Shown: positions 55,147 to 64,000, numbered from the stretch's first letter. The stretch: 64,000 bases of DNA from Paenibacillus glycinis (GCF_009909185.1 NZ_JAAAMV010000001.1:682001-746000); one strand, 5' to 3'. Translations and numbers: made by a program. The notes: generated from the sequence alone by a model not told the origin.

Positions 55147-57201
55147 CTACACCGTCGCCCGCGCAACGGCGACGCGTCCCGAGAAAAAGGTCGCTCCTTG
55201 TCCCATGTCCGCGACGCGGTCGGGCGTCAGCGCGTTTACGACGGCCTTGCGATCCGCGCCGTCCGCCCACAAGCCTTGGCTGACGACGACGCCGGGCAGC
55301 ACGTCCTCCCCGACGGCGGCCGTCAGCTCGCATTCGCCGCGGCCGTTCCACACTTTCACCGCGTCGCCGTCCCGGATGCCGAGTCCTTCCGCATCGGCGG
55401 CGTTCATGTGCAGCTTCGGCGTCTTCTCCATCGCGGCATGCTTATCGTTATGCGCGAAAGTGGAATTCAAGAAGTTGTGGTTGACCGTCGGAATGAACAG
55501 AAACGGATACGGTCCGTCCTCGGCCAGCGGCGTATAGGTCGGCATCGGCGGAAAGCCCTGGCGTTCCATCGCGACGGAATACAGCTCGATGCGTCCGCTC
55601 GGCGTCCGCAGTCGTCCCGGCAGCAGCGGCCGCACGTTCGCTTTGGCAAACTGCTTCTCCTGCAGCAGGCCGGCCGTCATGCCCTGCAGGTTCGGGTTGT
55701 TCGGATTGTTCAGCGCCTGATCGATCATGTCCATGTCGCTGTCCCGCAGTGCCTCGTCCTCGTAGCCCATCGCCTCCGCGAGCAGGCGGAACACTTCGGT
55801 ATTGGATTTGCTTTCGCCGTAGCGCGGGATCACCGGTTGTTGAATCTGCACGTAGTGGTGCCAGTAGGACGAATAGACGTCCGTGTTCTCGAAGGTCGAG
55901 GTAGCCGGGAGGACGATGTCGGCGTACTTGGCCGTCTCCGTCATGAACAGTTCGTGGACGACGGTGAACAGATCCTCGCGGGCCAGCCCTTCCCTTACCT
56001 TGTCCGCATTCGGCGCGACCACGGCCGGGTTGGCGTTGTACACGTACAGCGACCGGATCGGCTTCTCTTGCTCGTGCAGCGCGATGCCGAGCAGATTCAT
56101 GTTGATCTTGCGCGGGCGCTTCAGCTCCCTTGGCTTCAGGTCCGGCCTTGCCAGCGCCCGCTGGTTGAGCGCCAGATGGCCGCCGTTGCCTTTGATCGCC
56201 CCGCCGCCCTTCTTCAGCCATTGGCCGGTCAATGCCGGCAGGCAGGCGATCGCCCGGGTCGTCATGCCGCCGTTGTCGTGATGCTGCGGCCCGTTGCCGA
56301 TCCGTATGAACGCGGCGCCATCGACGCCGCCGTACATGCGGGCCAGCTTTACGATATCCGCCGCGGGCACGCCCGTAATCGCGGAGACATGCTCCGGGGT
56401 GTAGGATTTCACATGCTCGCGCAGTTCCTCGCGGCCGACCGTATATTGCTCCATGAACGCTTCGTCCACCAGCTCCTCGGCAAACAGCACGTGCATCAGA
56501 CCGAGAGCGAGCGCCGCGTCCGTTCCCGGAAGCACCGGAATAAACCAGTCGCCCCACTTGGCGGTGCGGTTGCGGTGCACGTCGATGACGACGATCGTCG
56601 CGCCGTTCTTGCGCGCTTTCTCCGCGATCGCGACCTGGTGCATGTTCGTGCTGACCGCGTTGACGCCCCACATGACGATCAGCTTCGCATGCACGGTATC
56701 CTCCGGATCCGTCCCGTAGCTGCCGCCCATGGTGAAGCCGTACCCGACAGTCCCGGCCGCTTCGCAGATGGAATAGATCAGCTCGCTCGCGTTCATCCGG
56801 TTGAAGAACCGGCGGCCCATGCCTTCCGTATTGACCCGGCCCATGTTGCCGTAAAAGCTGTACGGCAAAATCGACTCCGGTCCTTCTTCCGCGATCAGCG
56901 ACTTCCAGCGAGACGTGATCGTCCGGATCGCTTCCTCCCAGCCGATCGGCTCGAACTGCCCGCTTCCCTTGGGACCCGTTCGGCGGAGCGGCTGCTTCAA
57001 ACGCTTCTCGTCGTAGATCCGCGCGGTCATGTTGCGGACTTTATTGCAAATCGCTCCCTGCGTGACGGGATGCGAGGGGTCGCCCTCGATCTTGACGATG
57101 ACGCCGTCTTGCTTATGGACCAGCAGGCCGCACTGGTCGGGACAATCCAGCGAGCATACCGATGGAAATACGCCGTTCTTCTGTTCCGCGTAGCCGCTCA
57201 T
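55147..57201 (-). CDS. yyaE: Molybdopterin (bis-MGD) oxidoreductase, YyaE-like
   Basis: 684 residues. The N-terminal 4Fe-4S motif uses Cys16, Cys20, Cys24 and Cys52 (CSLDCPDQCG ... GAICNK). Then come the molybdopterin-binding domains (VMWGVNAVSTNMHQVAIAEKAR, GNGPQHHDNGGMTTRAI, ADIVLPATSTFENTDVY) and a C-terminal MoCo dinucleotide-binding domain (FIPTVNHNFLNSTF, LGIRDGDAVKVWN). There is no Tat signal, so the enzyme is cytoplasmic. The layout and length agree with B. subtilis YyaE; the substrate is unknown. No partner subunits lie nearby. Confidence 0.88.
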   Translation of the reverse strand: MSGYAEQKNGVFPSVCSLDCPDQCGLLVHKQDGVIVKIEGDPSHPVTQGAICNKVRNMTARIYDEKRLKQPLRRTGPKGSGQFEPIGWEEAIRTITSRWKSLIAEEGPESILPYSFYGNMGRVNTEGMGRRFFNRMNASELIYSICEAAGTVGYGFTMGGSYGTDPEDTVHAKLIVMWGVNAVSTNMHQVAIAEKARKNGATIVVIDVHRNRTAKWGDWFIPVLPGTDAALALGLMHVLFAEELVDEAFMEQYTVGREELREHVKSYTPEHVSAITGVPAADIVKLARMYGGVDGAAFIRIGNGPQHHDNGGMTTRAIACLPALTGQWLKKGGGAIKGNGGHLALNQRALARPDLKPRELKRPRKINMNLLGIALHEQEKPIRSLYVYNANPAVVAPNADKVREGLAREDLFTVVHELFMTETAKYADIVLPATSTFENTDVYSSYWHHYVQIQQPVIPRYGESKSNTEVFRLLAEAMGYEDEALRDSDMDMIDQALNNPNNPNLQGMTAGLLQEKQFAKANVRPLLPGRLRTPSGRIELYSVAMERQGFPPMPTYTPLAEDGPYPFLFIPTVNHNFLNSTFAHNDKHAAMEKTPKLHMNAADAEGLGIRDGDAVKVWNGRGECELTAAVGEDVLPGVVVSQGLWADGADRKAVVNALTPDRVADMGQGATFFSGRVAVARATV

Positions 57202-57292
57202 GATGCCACTCCTTCCGCGCTTGCGTTACCTTGATTATACTAGATTGCTTCGTCGACGGCATCCTCGGGCGTGCCGACGTGACCCGAGCCTA

Positions 57293-57332
57293 CAAAAAAA
57301 GTCTGCCGGACCCGGTATAGGTCGGCAGACTT
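57293..57332 (-). terminator. Terminator after the aldo/keto reductase gene
   Basis: On the minus strand AAGTCTGCCG-ACC / GGTCCGGCAGACTT (loop about 6-8) is followed by TTTTTTT. Confidence 0.85.
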
Positions 57333-57337
57333 CCGCA

Positions 57338-58318
57338 TTACTCGCCTGTTTCCAAATAATGCACCTGCTGCAGCGTCAGCGCCAAATCGCCCGCCGCGCA
57401 GCTGTCGATGACATAGGCCGGCTTCGATGCCCCGATGATCGGGAATACCGGGAACGGCTGGGACGTGAGGTAGGCCAGCGCGATCGCCGAGCCGGTAGCG
57501 CCGAGCTCCGCGGCCAGCTCCTGCACGCGGTCGAGCCGGGCAAAGCTGGTCTCGTTGAAATAATGGCGCTCGACCCCCGCGGCGCTGCCTTCGCTGCCCG
57601 CTGCCTGCCCGCGCGCGTAGCGTCCGCTGAAGAAGCCGTTCGCCTGCGACGAGAACGGAATAACGGCCATCCCCGTTTCCTCGAAGTAGTGCTTGTCCGC
57701 TTCGCTCATCGCGACGAGCGTCTTGTCCCCGATGGATCCGGGATTGAGCGAGGCGAGATTCCACAGCGGCTGGCTCGCCGCAAACGGCGCGAGGCCTTTG
57801 CTTTCGGCGTAAGCCCGAGCCTGCTTGATCCGCCCGACCGTCCAGTTGGAGCAGCCGATGCCGCGGATCTTGCCGGACTTAATCAGCTCGTTCAGCGTGT
57901 CCATGATGCCTTCCACCGGCGCAGCGGGATCGTCGCGGTGCAGCCAATAGAGGTCGATGTAATCCGTCTGCAGCTGGCGCAAGCTCCGGTCGACGTCCGC
58001 GATGAGGTCGTCCCTGCCGAGCCTTCCGATATGCATCGTGCTCAGCTCGGGATGACCGCCCTTGGTCGCGAGCACGAGCCTCTCGCGAATGCCGCGTTCC
58101 TTCAGCCATTTGCCCAGCCGAATTTCCGTCAAGCTTCTGCCTCGGTTCAGCCAGTCGTCGTAGACGATCGCCGTGTCGAAGAAGTTGCCGCCCTGTTCCA
58201 CGTACAAGTCGAATAATCGAAAAGCGTCCGCTTCCGCCATCGTCCCGCCGAAGCCGGCCGTTCCCATGACGATGACTGCCGCGTTCAAATCCGTTCCGGG
58301 TATTGCTTTGTACCGCAT
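57338..58318 (-). CDS. Aldo/keto reductase
   Basis: 326 residues of the AKR TIM-barrel family. The catalytic tetrad regions are NFFDTAIVYDDWLNRG (Asp and Tyr), LVLATKGGHPE (Lys) and DLYWLHRDDP (His), then GIGCSNWTVGRIKQA and the C-terminal cofactor region FPIIGASKPAY. It reduces aldehydes or ketones of sugars or other substrates with NAD(P)H. GGAGGGA lies 6 bases before the ATG. Probably a single-gene unit. Confidence 0.92.
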   Translation of the reverse strand: MRYKAIPGTDLNAAVIVMGTAGFGGTMAEADAFRLFDLYVEQGGNFFDTAIVYDDWLNRGRSLTEIRLGKWLKERGIRERLVLATKGGHPELSTMHIGRLGRDDLIADVDRSLRQLQTDYIDLYWLHRDDPAAPVEGIMDTLNELIKSGKIRGIGCSNWTVGRIKQARAYAESKGLAPFAASQPLWNLASLNPGSIGDKTLVAMSEADKHYFEETGMAVIPFSSQANGFFSGRYARGQAAGSEGSAAGVERHYFNETSFARLDRVQELAAELGATGSAIALAYLTSQPFPVFPIIGASKPAYVIDSCAAGDLALTLQQVHYLETGE

Positions 58319-58410
58319 TTGCGATCCCTCCGTTAATAGATGGCTGCATGTGATGGTCGATGCAAGCTGCCGGTTCTGGATGTCGCGGAGCGGATAAGTT
58401 CGGCAAATGT

Positions 58411-60306
58411 TTACGGCGTCGCGGAAACCGCGGTGCCTTCTTTGAGCGGAAGATGCGACACGTAGCTATCCGCCAAATTCAGCAGCTTGAGCGCCCGCTC
58501 GTACTGCGAATCCGTCGCCGGCGTCGTTTGCGTCTCGCCCGGAAGCGGGAAGTTCGTTCCGTCCTCGAAGCCCTTGCCGGGCACGAACACGCTCTCGTCC
58601 GTGATGAAAGAGCCGGTCGGTAGGAAATGCCGCATCGGCAGCAGGTTGGAGCTTTCGTTGAACAGATCCTGGCCGAAGTGAATCTGATTGGCGGTCGATA
58701 CGCCGAGCAGATTGGCCACGGTCGGCAGAATGTCGATCTGGCCGCCCACGTCGTGCTGCACGGACGGATACGTCACGCCGGGCACGCTCAGAATGAGCGG
58801 AATGCGGAACATGTCGGGATACCCGTAATCATGACCCAGCATATTCTTCAGCATGTCTTTCTCGTCGCCGCTGAGCGAGTATATCGGCAATCCCTGATGG
58901 TCACCATACATAACGACGATGCTGTCATCCCAGAGCCCGGTGTCTTTCAAGCCTTGAATGAAGGCGCCCAGCGCGTAGTCCGCGTAATTCTGCGCATGGA
59001 TGTAATTGCCGACCAGCGTGCCTTCCATGTTTTCCGGCAGCGTCATTTTGTATTTCGATTCCGGAATTTTGTACGGGTGATGCGCGCTCATGGAGATGAC
59101 TTGGGCATAAAACGGTTTGTCCGCTTGATCCATCCGCTGCAGCTCCGGAATCGTCTTCGCGTATAGAATTTCGTCCGAAGCGCCGAATGCGATATGGTCG
59201 TCGTCCCCGTAGAAATGCTGATCGTAATACTTATCCCAGCCGATCGAAGCGTACAGCTCGTTGCGGTTCCAGAAATGAACCTCGTTCGTATGGAACGTCG
59301 CCGTGTCGTAGCCGTTCGCGTGCAGCAGCTTCGGCAGGCTCGGCAGGGCCTTCTCGACGTATTTGTCCGTCGCGGCTTCGTGATGCGGCACGTAGAGCGA
59401 CGTATTGACGACGTACTCGGCGTCGGATGTCGTGCCTTGGCCGGCCATCGTGTAGAAACGGTCGTAATGGAACGTTTCGTTCATCAGCTTGTTCAAATTC
59501 GGCGTGACTTCCTGCCCGTCGATTTTCAATCCGATGAGGAAATCCTGGAACGATTCCATCTGCAGAATGATCAGATTCTTGCCTTTGGCAGCGCCGAAAA
59601 GCTTCGGAGCGGCCGGCGTCTGGAAGCCCTTCAGCTCGTCGATCTTGGCCTGCGTGATATCGGACATGTCCACGACTTCCTGCTTCTCCGTCGAATCGGA
59701 CAGCAGCGTGTAGACCTCGTAGTTGAGAATGCCCATGTCCTCGGCCTGCTTGTTCTCGTTCATGCTCGCCCGGTTCGGCCAAACGTTGAACACGCACAGC
59801 GCGAGCGAAGCGACGATCATCGCGTAGAGCGAGGCTCTGCGGCGCGGAAGCAGCCGTTTGTGGACCGAGCCCGGGTCGTACGAAGAGGCGTAACCGGCGT
59901 TCTTCTTCGGCCAGAAGTGGATGACGCCCAATACGACGATATCGATAAAGAAGAGCAGGTAGTACGGATCGAGAAGCGAATACGTGCTCTCGCCCACCTT
60001 CGTTACTTTATCGGCCTGATGAAGCGCGTGGTACGTGACGATGACCCCGTAATATTTGTAATAAATGACGACCGTGAAGTAGAGCAGCGTAATCAATAAA
60101 TTCGAAACCAGGTAATACACGACCTTGCGTTTGCGCGCGACTAGCTCGATGAAGCAGAAAACGATCCAGATGAACGGAAGCTCCGTCACCAGCGTTTCCC
60201 AGGAAAAGCCGATGTCGAACACGACGTACATGACCAGGCTTCCCTTAATCAGCAACAGCAGCGTAAACAGCAAAAAACGCCGGCTTAACAATTTTGACCA
60301 AAACAT
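58411..60306 (-). CDS. ltaS: Lipoteichoic acid synthase-type membrane sulfatase
   Basis: 631 residues: five N-terminal membrane helices (to about residue 178) and an extracytoplasmic alkaline-phosphatase/sulfatase domain with Glu251 (NLIILQMESFQDF), the nucleophile Thr293 (GQGTTSDAEY), and the metal-binding VVMYGDHQGLP. The family polymerises glycerol phosphate from phosphatidylglycerol to build lipoteichoic acid; paralogues act as primases or in sporulation, so the exact role is not fixed. The start at 60306 has AAGGTG 9 bases upstream. It lies 287 bases after the TetR gene, in the same direction. Confidence 0.9.
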   Translation of the reverse strand: MFWSKLLSRRFLLFTLLLLIKGSLVMYVVFDIGFSWETLVTELPFIWIVFCFIELVARKRKVVYYLVSNLLITLLYFTVVIYYKYYGVIVTYHALHQADKVTKVGESTYSLLDPYYLLFFIDIVVLGVIHFWPKKNAGYASSYDPGSVHKRLLPRRRASLYAMIVASLALCVFNVWPNRASMNENKQAEDMGILNYEVYTLLSDSTEKQEVVDMSDITQAKIDELKGFQTPAAPKLFGAAKGKNLIILQMESFQDFLIGLKIDGQEVTPNLNKLMNETFHYDRFYTMAGQGTTSDAEYVVNTSLYVPHHEAATDKYVEKALPSLPKLLHANGYDTATFHTNEVHFWNRNELYASIGWDKYYDQHFYGDDDHIAFGASDEILYAKTIPELQRMDQADKPFYAQVISMSAHHPYKIPESKYKMTLPENMEGTLVGNYIHAQNYADYALGAFIQGLKDTGLWDDSIVVMYGDHQGLPIYSLSGDEKDMLKNMLGHDYGYPDMFRIPLILSVPGVTYPSVQHDVGGQIDILPTVANLLGVSTANQIHFGQDLFNESSNLLPMRHFLPTGSFITDESVFVPGKGFEDGTNFPLPGETQTTPATDSQYERALKLLNLADSYVSHLPLKEGTAVSATP

Positions 60307-60431
60307 CCTTTTCATCACCTTCATGCCATTGATGTGAAGCCTCCGCCGCCTTGAACGCATGGCGGAACGCTTCGAAATAACGACGAATGACCCGAACGAA
60401 CGTCCGGCTGCGGCGAATGCAACAAATAAGA

Positions 60432-60472
60432 AGAAACGGCCGACGCCGCCCTTGCAGGCGGCGACGCGGTTT
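60432..60472 (-). terminator. Possible terminator after the TetR gene
   Basis: On the minus strand CGTCGCCGCC / GGCGGCGTCGG (stem about 9 bp, loop of 6), followed by CCGTTTCTTCTT, which is an imperfect T tract. The rest of 60307-60593 shows no gene. Confidence 0.45.
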
Positions 60473-60593
60473 CTTCCCTGAAATACAGGCAAGCCGAAGT
60501 GAATTTCATGCTTTCCTTATCGCTCATCTTCCATCCTTGCGCAAATCCAACGATCAAGGACGATCCGATGATGTTGCAGCCGTCCTTCTTCCG

Positions 60594-61211
60594 TCACGCC
60601 TGCCAGAGGCTTAACGTGAAATCGACCATTTCTTCCAGATACGCGACGACGTCGGGCTCGGAAACGACCGCGATGCCGATGATGGCGCTGTACGTGAACT
60701 GCATCCACATCGACATCAATTGCCGGGCCGCCAGCGTGAAATTCATCGTGCGAATCTCGCCCTTGGCATGCCTGCGCCTCAGGAAATCCGCGATCGACTC
60801 CACGCGCTCCGACATCATGACGGACAGCTGCTTCGCTTCTTCCAAATCCAGCAGGTCGTTCTCTCGGAACAGGATACGCATGAGATCCAGATCGTCCAGG
60901 AACAGCTCGTTGATCTTGCCCATGATGGCCAGCAGCGCCTCGCGCATCGGAAGATGTTCGATCGTTTCATTCGTCAATTGCTTGATTTCGTACACGCGAT
61001 GCTCGAAACTTTCCCGCAGCAGGACAGACATGATCTCTTGCTTCCCGCCCGGAAAATAGTGGTAGAGAATGCCATCGCCTTTCTGGATTTGCCTTGTGAT
61101 CGCACGAACCGGAGTGCCGTGATAGCCCATCTCAGCGAAAAGGTTTTTAGCGGTTTCCAGTAACTTCTCTCTCGTAGCCGTTGCTTGTTCTTTTCGTGTG
61201 AGTTGCGCCAT
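60594..61211 (-). CDS. TetR-family transcription repressor
   Basis: 205 residues. The N-terminal HTH (TREKLLETAKNLFAEMGYHGTPVRAITRQIQKGDGILYHYF) is typical of TetR. The C-terminal ligand domain is helical and unassigned. GGAGG lies 8 bases before the ATG. A palindrome sits at the expected transcript start, so it probably represses itself. It lies between the SDR genes (same strand, upstream) and ltaS. Confidence 0.92.
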   Translation of the reverse strand: MAQLTRKEQATATREKLLETAKNLFAEMGYHGTPVRAITRQIQKGDGILYHYFPGGKQEIMSVLLRESFEHRVYEIKQLTNETIEHLPMREALLAIMGKINELFLDDLDLMRILFRENDLLDLEEAKQLSVMMSERVESIADFLRRRHAKGEIRTMNFTLAARQLMSMWMQFTYSAIIGIAVVSEPDVVAYLEEMVDFTLSLWQA

Positions 61212-61232
61212 TCAAGTAACCTCCAGCTTTCG

Positions 61233-61283
61233 TTGAACGATCGTACAATGAGAAGTATAGTCCCGGCCCGCTCGTTCTGTCAA
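61233..61283 (-). promoter_or_regulatory. Promoter and palindromic operator of the TetR gene
   Basis: Minus-strand TTGACA (61278-61283), 18-base spacer, TATACT (61254-61259). The near-palindrome TTGAACGATCGTACAA (61233-61248, 14 of 16 bases symmetric) lies just after the -10. Its half-sites differ from those of the operators at 55 kb. Confidence 0.65.
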
Positions 61284-61297
61284 TGAGAAGATCACCC

Positions 61298-62071
61298 TCA
61301 TCGCAGGCCCGTTCCGCCGTCCACCGTAAGCACTTGGCCGGTCACTTGGCTGCTCAGCGACGACGCCATGAACAGCACGCCGTCCGCGATGTCCTCGCCC
61401 GTCTGGATGCGTCCCATCGGCAAGCGCGCGGATACTTCCGCGAACAGTTTGTCCGGGTCCACGCCGGTCGCGCGAAGCCTGGCCGTCTCCCCCTCCGAGG
61501 CGACCCAGCCGGGCTGGACGCAGTTGACGCGAATGCCGTGCTTCGCGAATCCTTTGGCCAAATTCCGGGTCAAGGTCACGAGACCGCCCTTGGATACCGC
61601 GTAAGCCATGGCGGCGGGATCCCCGCTTCTGGCATGCGTCGAACCGATGTTGACGATGCTGCCGCCTCCCTGCTCGATCATCCACGGCACGAACGCCCGG
61701 CACGTCAGATAAGCGCCCTTCAAGTTAATGCCCATGATCCGCTCCCAGAACGCTTCGTCCGTGCCCATGAGATCGGCCCGGGGGAAAATGCCCGCATTGT
61801 TGACCAGCACGTGCACGCCGCCGAGCTTCGTCCGCACTTCCGCCGCCATGGCCTCGATCTGCCGAACGTCGGACACGTCGCAGCGCATGAAGTGCGCCTC
61901 GCTCCCGGCTTCCGCGAGCTGCCTCGCCAACGCGGCGCCTCCTTCGTCCACGTCCGCGATCACGACCCGCGCGCCATGCTGCGCGAACCGCTCCGCGATG
62001 GCCCGGCCGATTCCTTGCGCGCCGCCCGTCACGAGCATCGTCTTGCCGGATATGCCGAGGATGTCCGTCAC
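61298..62071 (-). CDS. Short-chain dehydrogenase/reductase (SDR)
   Basis: 257 residues of the classical SDR family: TGGAQGIGRAIAE (TGxxxGxG), NNAG in LVNNAGIFPRAD, the catalytic Ser in NIGSTHARSG, and Tyr-x-x-x-Lys in YAVSKGGL. The end GQVLTVDGGTGLR is typical. The GTG start at 62071 overlaps the stop of the upstream SDR gene by 4 bases (GTGA), with AAGGATG upstream; translation is coupled. Substrate not known. Confidence 0.9.
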   Translation of the reverse strand: MTDILGISGKTMLVTGGAQGIGRAIAERFAQHGARVVIADVDEGGAALARQLAEAGSEAHFMRCDVSDVRQIEAMAAEVRTKLGGVHVLVNNAGIFPRADLMGTDEAFWERIMGINLKGAYLTCRAFVPWMIEQGGGSIVNIGSTHARSGDPAAMAYAVSKGGLVTLTRNLAKGFAKHGIRVNCVQPGWVASEGETARLRATGVDPDKLFAEVSARLPMGRIQTGEDIADGVLFMASSLSSQVTGQVLTVDGGTGLR

Positions 62072-62877
62072 CGGGCCTTCACATCCTTCCGCTCCGCAGC
62101 TTCGTAGGCGATGACAGGAATCTGGGTCGCGAGCTTGCCGCCGCTGACGTCGATCATCGTGCCGGTGATATACGATGCGAGATCCGAGGCCAGAAAGCAA
62201 ATCAGGTTCGCGACGTCGTCCTTGCTGCCCCAGCGGCGAAGCGTCAGCGTATCCAGCAGGCGGTTTTGCCGCTCCTCGCTCAAATCCGCGAAATGATTCA
62301 TGTCCGTCGGGATCATCCCGGGCGAGTAGCAGTTGACGGTGACGTTCCACGGTCCCAGTTCTCCGGCCAGCACGCGGGTGAATTGCTTCACGGCGGCCTT
62401 GGAGGAGGCATAGGCGGCGCTTCCGTAGGCGGGCACGATCGCGGCGAAGGAAGCGGCGTTCAGGATGCGCCCCCCGTTCTGCGCTTTCATGATCGGGGCC
62501 ACGGCCTTGCACATGAGGAACGTGCCCTTCAGATTGATGTCCATATTAAGGTCCCAGATCTCTTCGCCCAGCGATTCCACGACGCCGCCGCTCGCCACGC
62601 CGGCATTGTTGACCAGAATATCGATTCGGCCGAAGAGGCTCTGCACCTCCCGTACAACTTCTGTTACGCGATCGGCGTCCCGAACGTCGCATAAATATTG
62701 CGCGCTTGTAAATCCCTGCTCCGCGAACAGCTCGCCTACTTCGTCCAGCAGCTCCTGCCGGACGTCCAGCAAGGCCGTCTTGACGCCTTCCCGCGCCAGC
62801 GTCAGCGCGATTTGCCGCCCGATGCCTCTCCCCGCCCCGGTAATGATCGCCGCTTTCCCGCTCAAATCGATAATCAT
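62068..62877 (-). CDS. Short-chain dehydrogenase/reductase (SDR)
   Basis: 269 residues of the classical SDR family: TGAGRGIGRQIAL, LVNNAGVASGG, the Ser in NAASFAAIVPAYG and YASSKAAVKQF. The C-terminus has a longer tail (PVIAYEAAERKDVKAR). GAGGAGG lies 8 bases before the ATG. First gene of a two-gene operon with the next SDR, divergent from the AraC-type gene at 63071. The pair resembles sugar or polyol oxidation operons such as glucose/ribitol dehydrogenase types. Confidence 0.92.
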   Translation of the reverse strand: MIIDLSGKAAIITGAGRGIGRQIALTLAREGVKTALLDVRQELLDEVGELFAEQGFTSAQYLCDVRDADRVTEVVREVQSLFGRIDILVNNAGVASGGVVESLGEEIWDLNMDINLKGTFLMCKAVAPIMKAQNGGRILNAASFAAIVPAYGSAAYASSKAAVKQFTRVLAGELGPWNVTVNCYSPGMIPTDMNHFADLSEERQNRLLDTLTLRRWGSKDDVANLICFLASDLASYITGTMIDVSGGKLATQIPVIAYEAAERKDVKAR

Positions 62878-62972
62878 GAGACCGCCTCCTCGGATTCGCT
62901 TGACTCGGTTCCCTGCAAGAGCCGCGCGTTCATGCGCCGTCTCGCCCTTCCTGCACGTGCATGCACTTGTAA

Positions 62973-62988
62973 AGGAATGCGCTTACAT
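62973..62988 (-). promoter_or_regulatory. Possible catabolite-response (cre) site
   Basis: On the minus strand ATGTAAGCGCATTCCT matches the Bacillus cre pattern WTGNAARCGNWWWCAW at all defined positions but one. It lies in the SDR/AraC divergent region. Confidence 0.4.
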
Positions 62989-63070
62989 GTTACCATTCTG
63001 CTGACCGCCTTGGATTTACATTAAAATGACCGTTTTTTGGACTTTTCCGTAATTCTAACGTACGGTGGTG

Positions 63071-63970
63071 ATGCGTTTGGAAGCTTCCCCTTTTGCCGTT
63101 CCGAGACCCTGCGCCCTGCGCGATTTGTCGCCCGTCGTTCATTGGGCCCGGCATCATGTCCGGACGCCGTCCTTTCATTGGAAGCGGCGGATCTACGACT
63201 TCGAGCTGCTCTTCGTCAAGCACGGGGAGATCCTGGCCACGATCGGAGACGAACGGCATTCGGCCGGAGCCGGGACGCTGCTCGTGCTTCCTCCTTGGAC
63301 GCCGCATGCCGTCGTCATCCGTTCGGAGCCGCACGCGGAGCTGCTCGGCGTTCATTTTGACTTTTTCGACGGGGCGGCCGCCGGCCACGACATCATCGTC
63401 GACGAAGGCCAGATCAACCCGCTCGCCTTCAGCGCCGTTCCCTATACGTTCGATAAGCCGCTGCTCGCGAAGCTATATTATCCCAACGTCTCGGCGCGGA
63501 TCGTTTCCCTGCTCGAGGGCGTCATCCAAGAATGGCAGGAACGGCTGCCGGGCTACGATGCGGCCTGCAAGGCCATGCTGCTCCAGCTCTTCACCTTGCT
63601 CGTCCGGCCGGGCAGCGAGTCCGCGAGACGGCCGCATCCGAAATACGAACAGCCGCTCTTCGCGCTGACGGATGAAATCCGGCGTCACTACAGCCGCAGA
63701 TGGTCAAGCGCGGAGATGGCCAAATTCCTGCTCGTGCACGAGGATTACATGAGCCGGCAGTTCAAAGCGCTGATGGGCGTCGGGCCGAACAAGTTCGTCC
63801 AATCCGTCCGCCATCAGGAAGCCAAACGGCTGCTCCGCGAAACCGACCATACGATCGAACGGATATCCGCCGAGGTCGGCTACGAGGACTTTCATTATTT
63901 CAGCCGGATCTTCAAACGGTGGGAAGGGATGACCGCGCTGCAGTTCCGGAAGCTGACGCGCACGATCTAG
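63071..63970 (+). CDS. AraC-family transcription regulator
   Basis: 299 residues. The N-terminal cupin sensor includes IYDFELLFVKHGEILATIG and LLVLPPWTPHAVVI. The C-terminal HTH pair is WSSAEMAKFLLVHEDYMSRQFK and HTIERISAEVGYEDFHYFSRIFKR. Divergent from the SDR operon and probably its activator. The start is uncertain: ATG 63071, or GTG at 63065 or 63068; the ribosome site is poor (ACGGTGG). Confidence 0.87.
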   Translation: MRLEASPFAVPRPCALRDLSPVVHWARHHVRTPSFHWKRRIYDFELLFVKHGEILATIGDERHSAGAGTLLVLPPWTPHAVVIRSEPHAELLGVHFDFFDGAAAGHDIIVDEGQINPLAFSAVPYTFDKPLLAKLYYPNVSARIVSLLEGVIQEWQERLPGYDAACKAMLLQLFTLLVRPGSESARRPHPKYEQPLFALTDEIRRHYSRRWSSAEMAKFLLVHEDYMSRQFKALMGVGPNKFVQSVRHQEAKRLLRETDHTIERISAEVGYEDFHYFSRIFKRWEGMTALQFRKLTRTI

Positions 63971-64000
63971 CGCGGTACGTGCAGCATGGGACTGTCCGGG

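Overview
The window looks like a chromosomal segment of a high-GC, endospore-forming member of the Paenibacillaceae (Paenibacillus/Cohnella type). The evidence is the sporulation set (spoIIP, gpr, spoVAC-D-E), the Bacillales gene orders hemW-lepA-yqxA-spoIIP-gpr-rpsT-holA and comER-yqeM-rsfS-yqeK-nadD-yhbY-aroE-yqeH-yqeG, the competence genes comEA/EB/EC, a T-box in front of leuS, and Bacillus-like Shine-Dalgarno sites and promoters. Most genes are on the minus strand. I see no rRNA, tRNA, insertion sequence, prophage or CRISPR array.

Layout. 1-7.3 kb: conserved core block (hemW partial, lepA, yqxA, spoIIP, gpr, rpsT, holA). 7.5-9.3 kb: ECF sigma factor with a membrane anti-sigma factor. 9.5-11 kb: a D-2-hydroxyacid dehydrogenase and a small unknown protein. 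11-15 kb: a five-gene operon coding for a Tat-dependent GMC/gluconate-dehydrogenase-type enzyme, its own TatA and TatC, and a lipoprotein with a complete CuA site. 15.2-20.7 kb: one 1836-residue DUF11-repeat protein with no signal peptide. 21-28 kb: competence genes with metY inserted, then comER. 27.9-37 kb: leuS with its T-box leader, then a tightly overlapping nine-gene operon for ribosome biogenesis, NAD and shikimate synthesis. 37-42 kb: MoxR/DUF58/transglutaminase operon. 41.8-44 kb: spoVA cluster with a clear forespore (sigma-G type) promoter and probably a non-ATG start. 44-64 kb: accessory region of sugar metabolism and regulation. It holds a LacI regulator with a divergent clan GH-A glycosidase, a nitroreductase, a sugar isomerase and Gfo/Idh/MocA pair with an AraC regulator, a PhyH dioxygenase with a second AraC regulator, a probable IDEAL-domain protein under twin palindromic operators, a YyaE-like molybdoenzyme, an aldo/keto reductase, an LtaS-type sulfatase, a TetR regulator and an SDR pair divergent from a third AraC regulator.

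Most notable. (1) The dehydrogenase operon carries its own Tat translocase and a CuA cupredoxin in place of the usual multihaem cytochrome, which suggests a self-contained extracellular sugar or polyol oxidation system. (2) Two identical 7-9-7 palindromes flank the start of the transcript of a small IDEAL-type gene, one of them inside a perfect consensus promoter. (3) The spoVAC promoter position rules out the in-frame TTG start and points to ATT or ATC. (4) A giant DUF11 protein has no visible export signal. All function calls come from reading the sequence; no database search was run.
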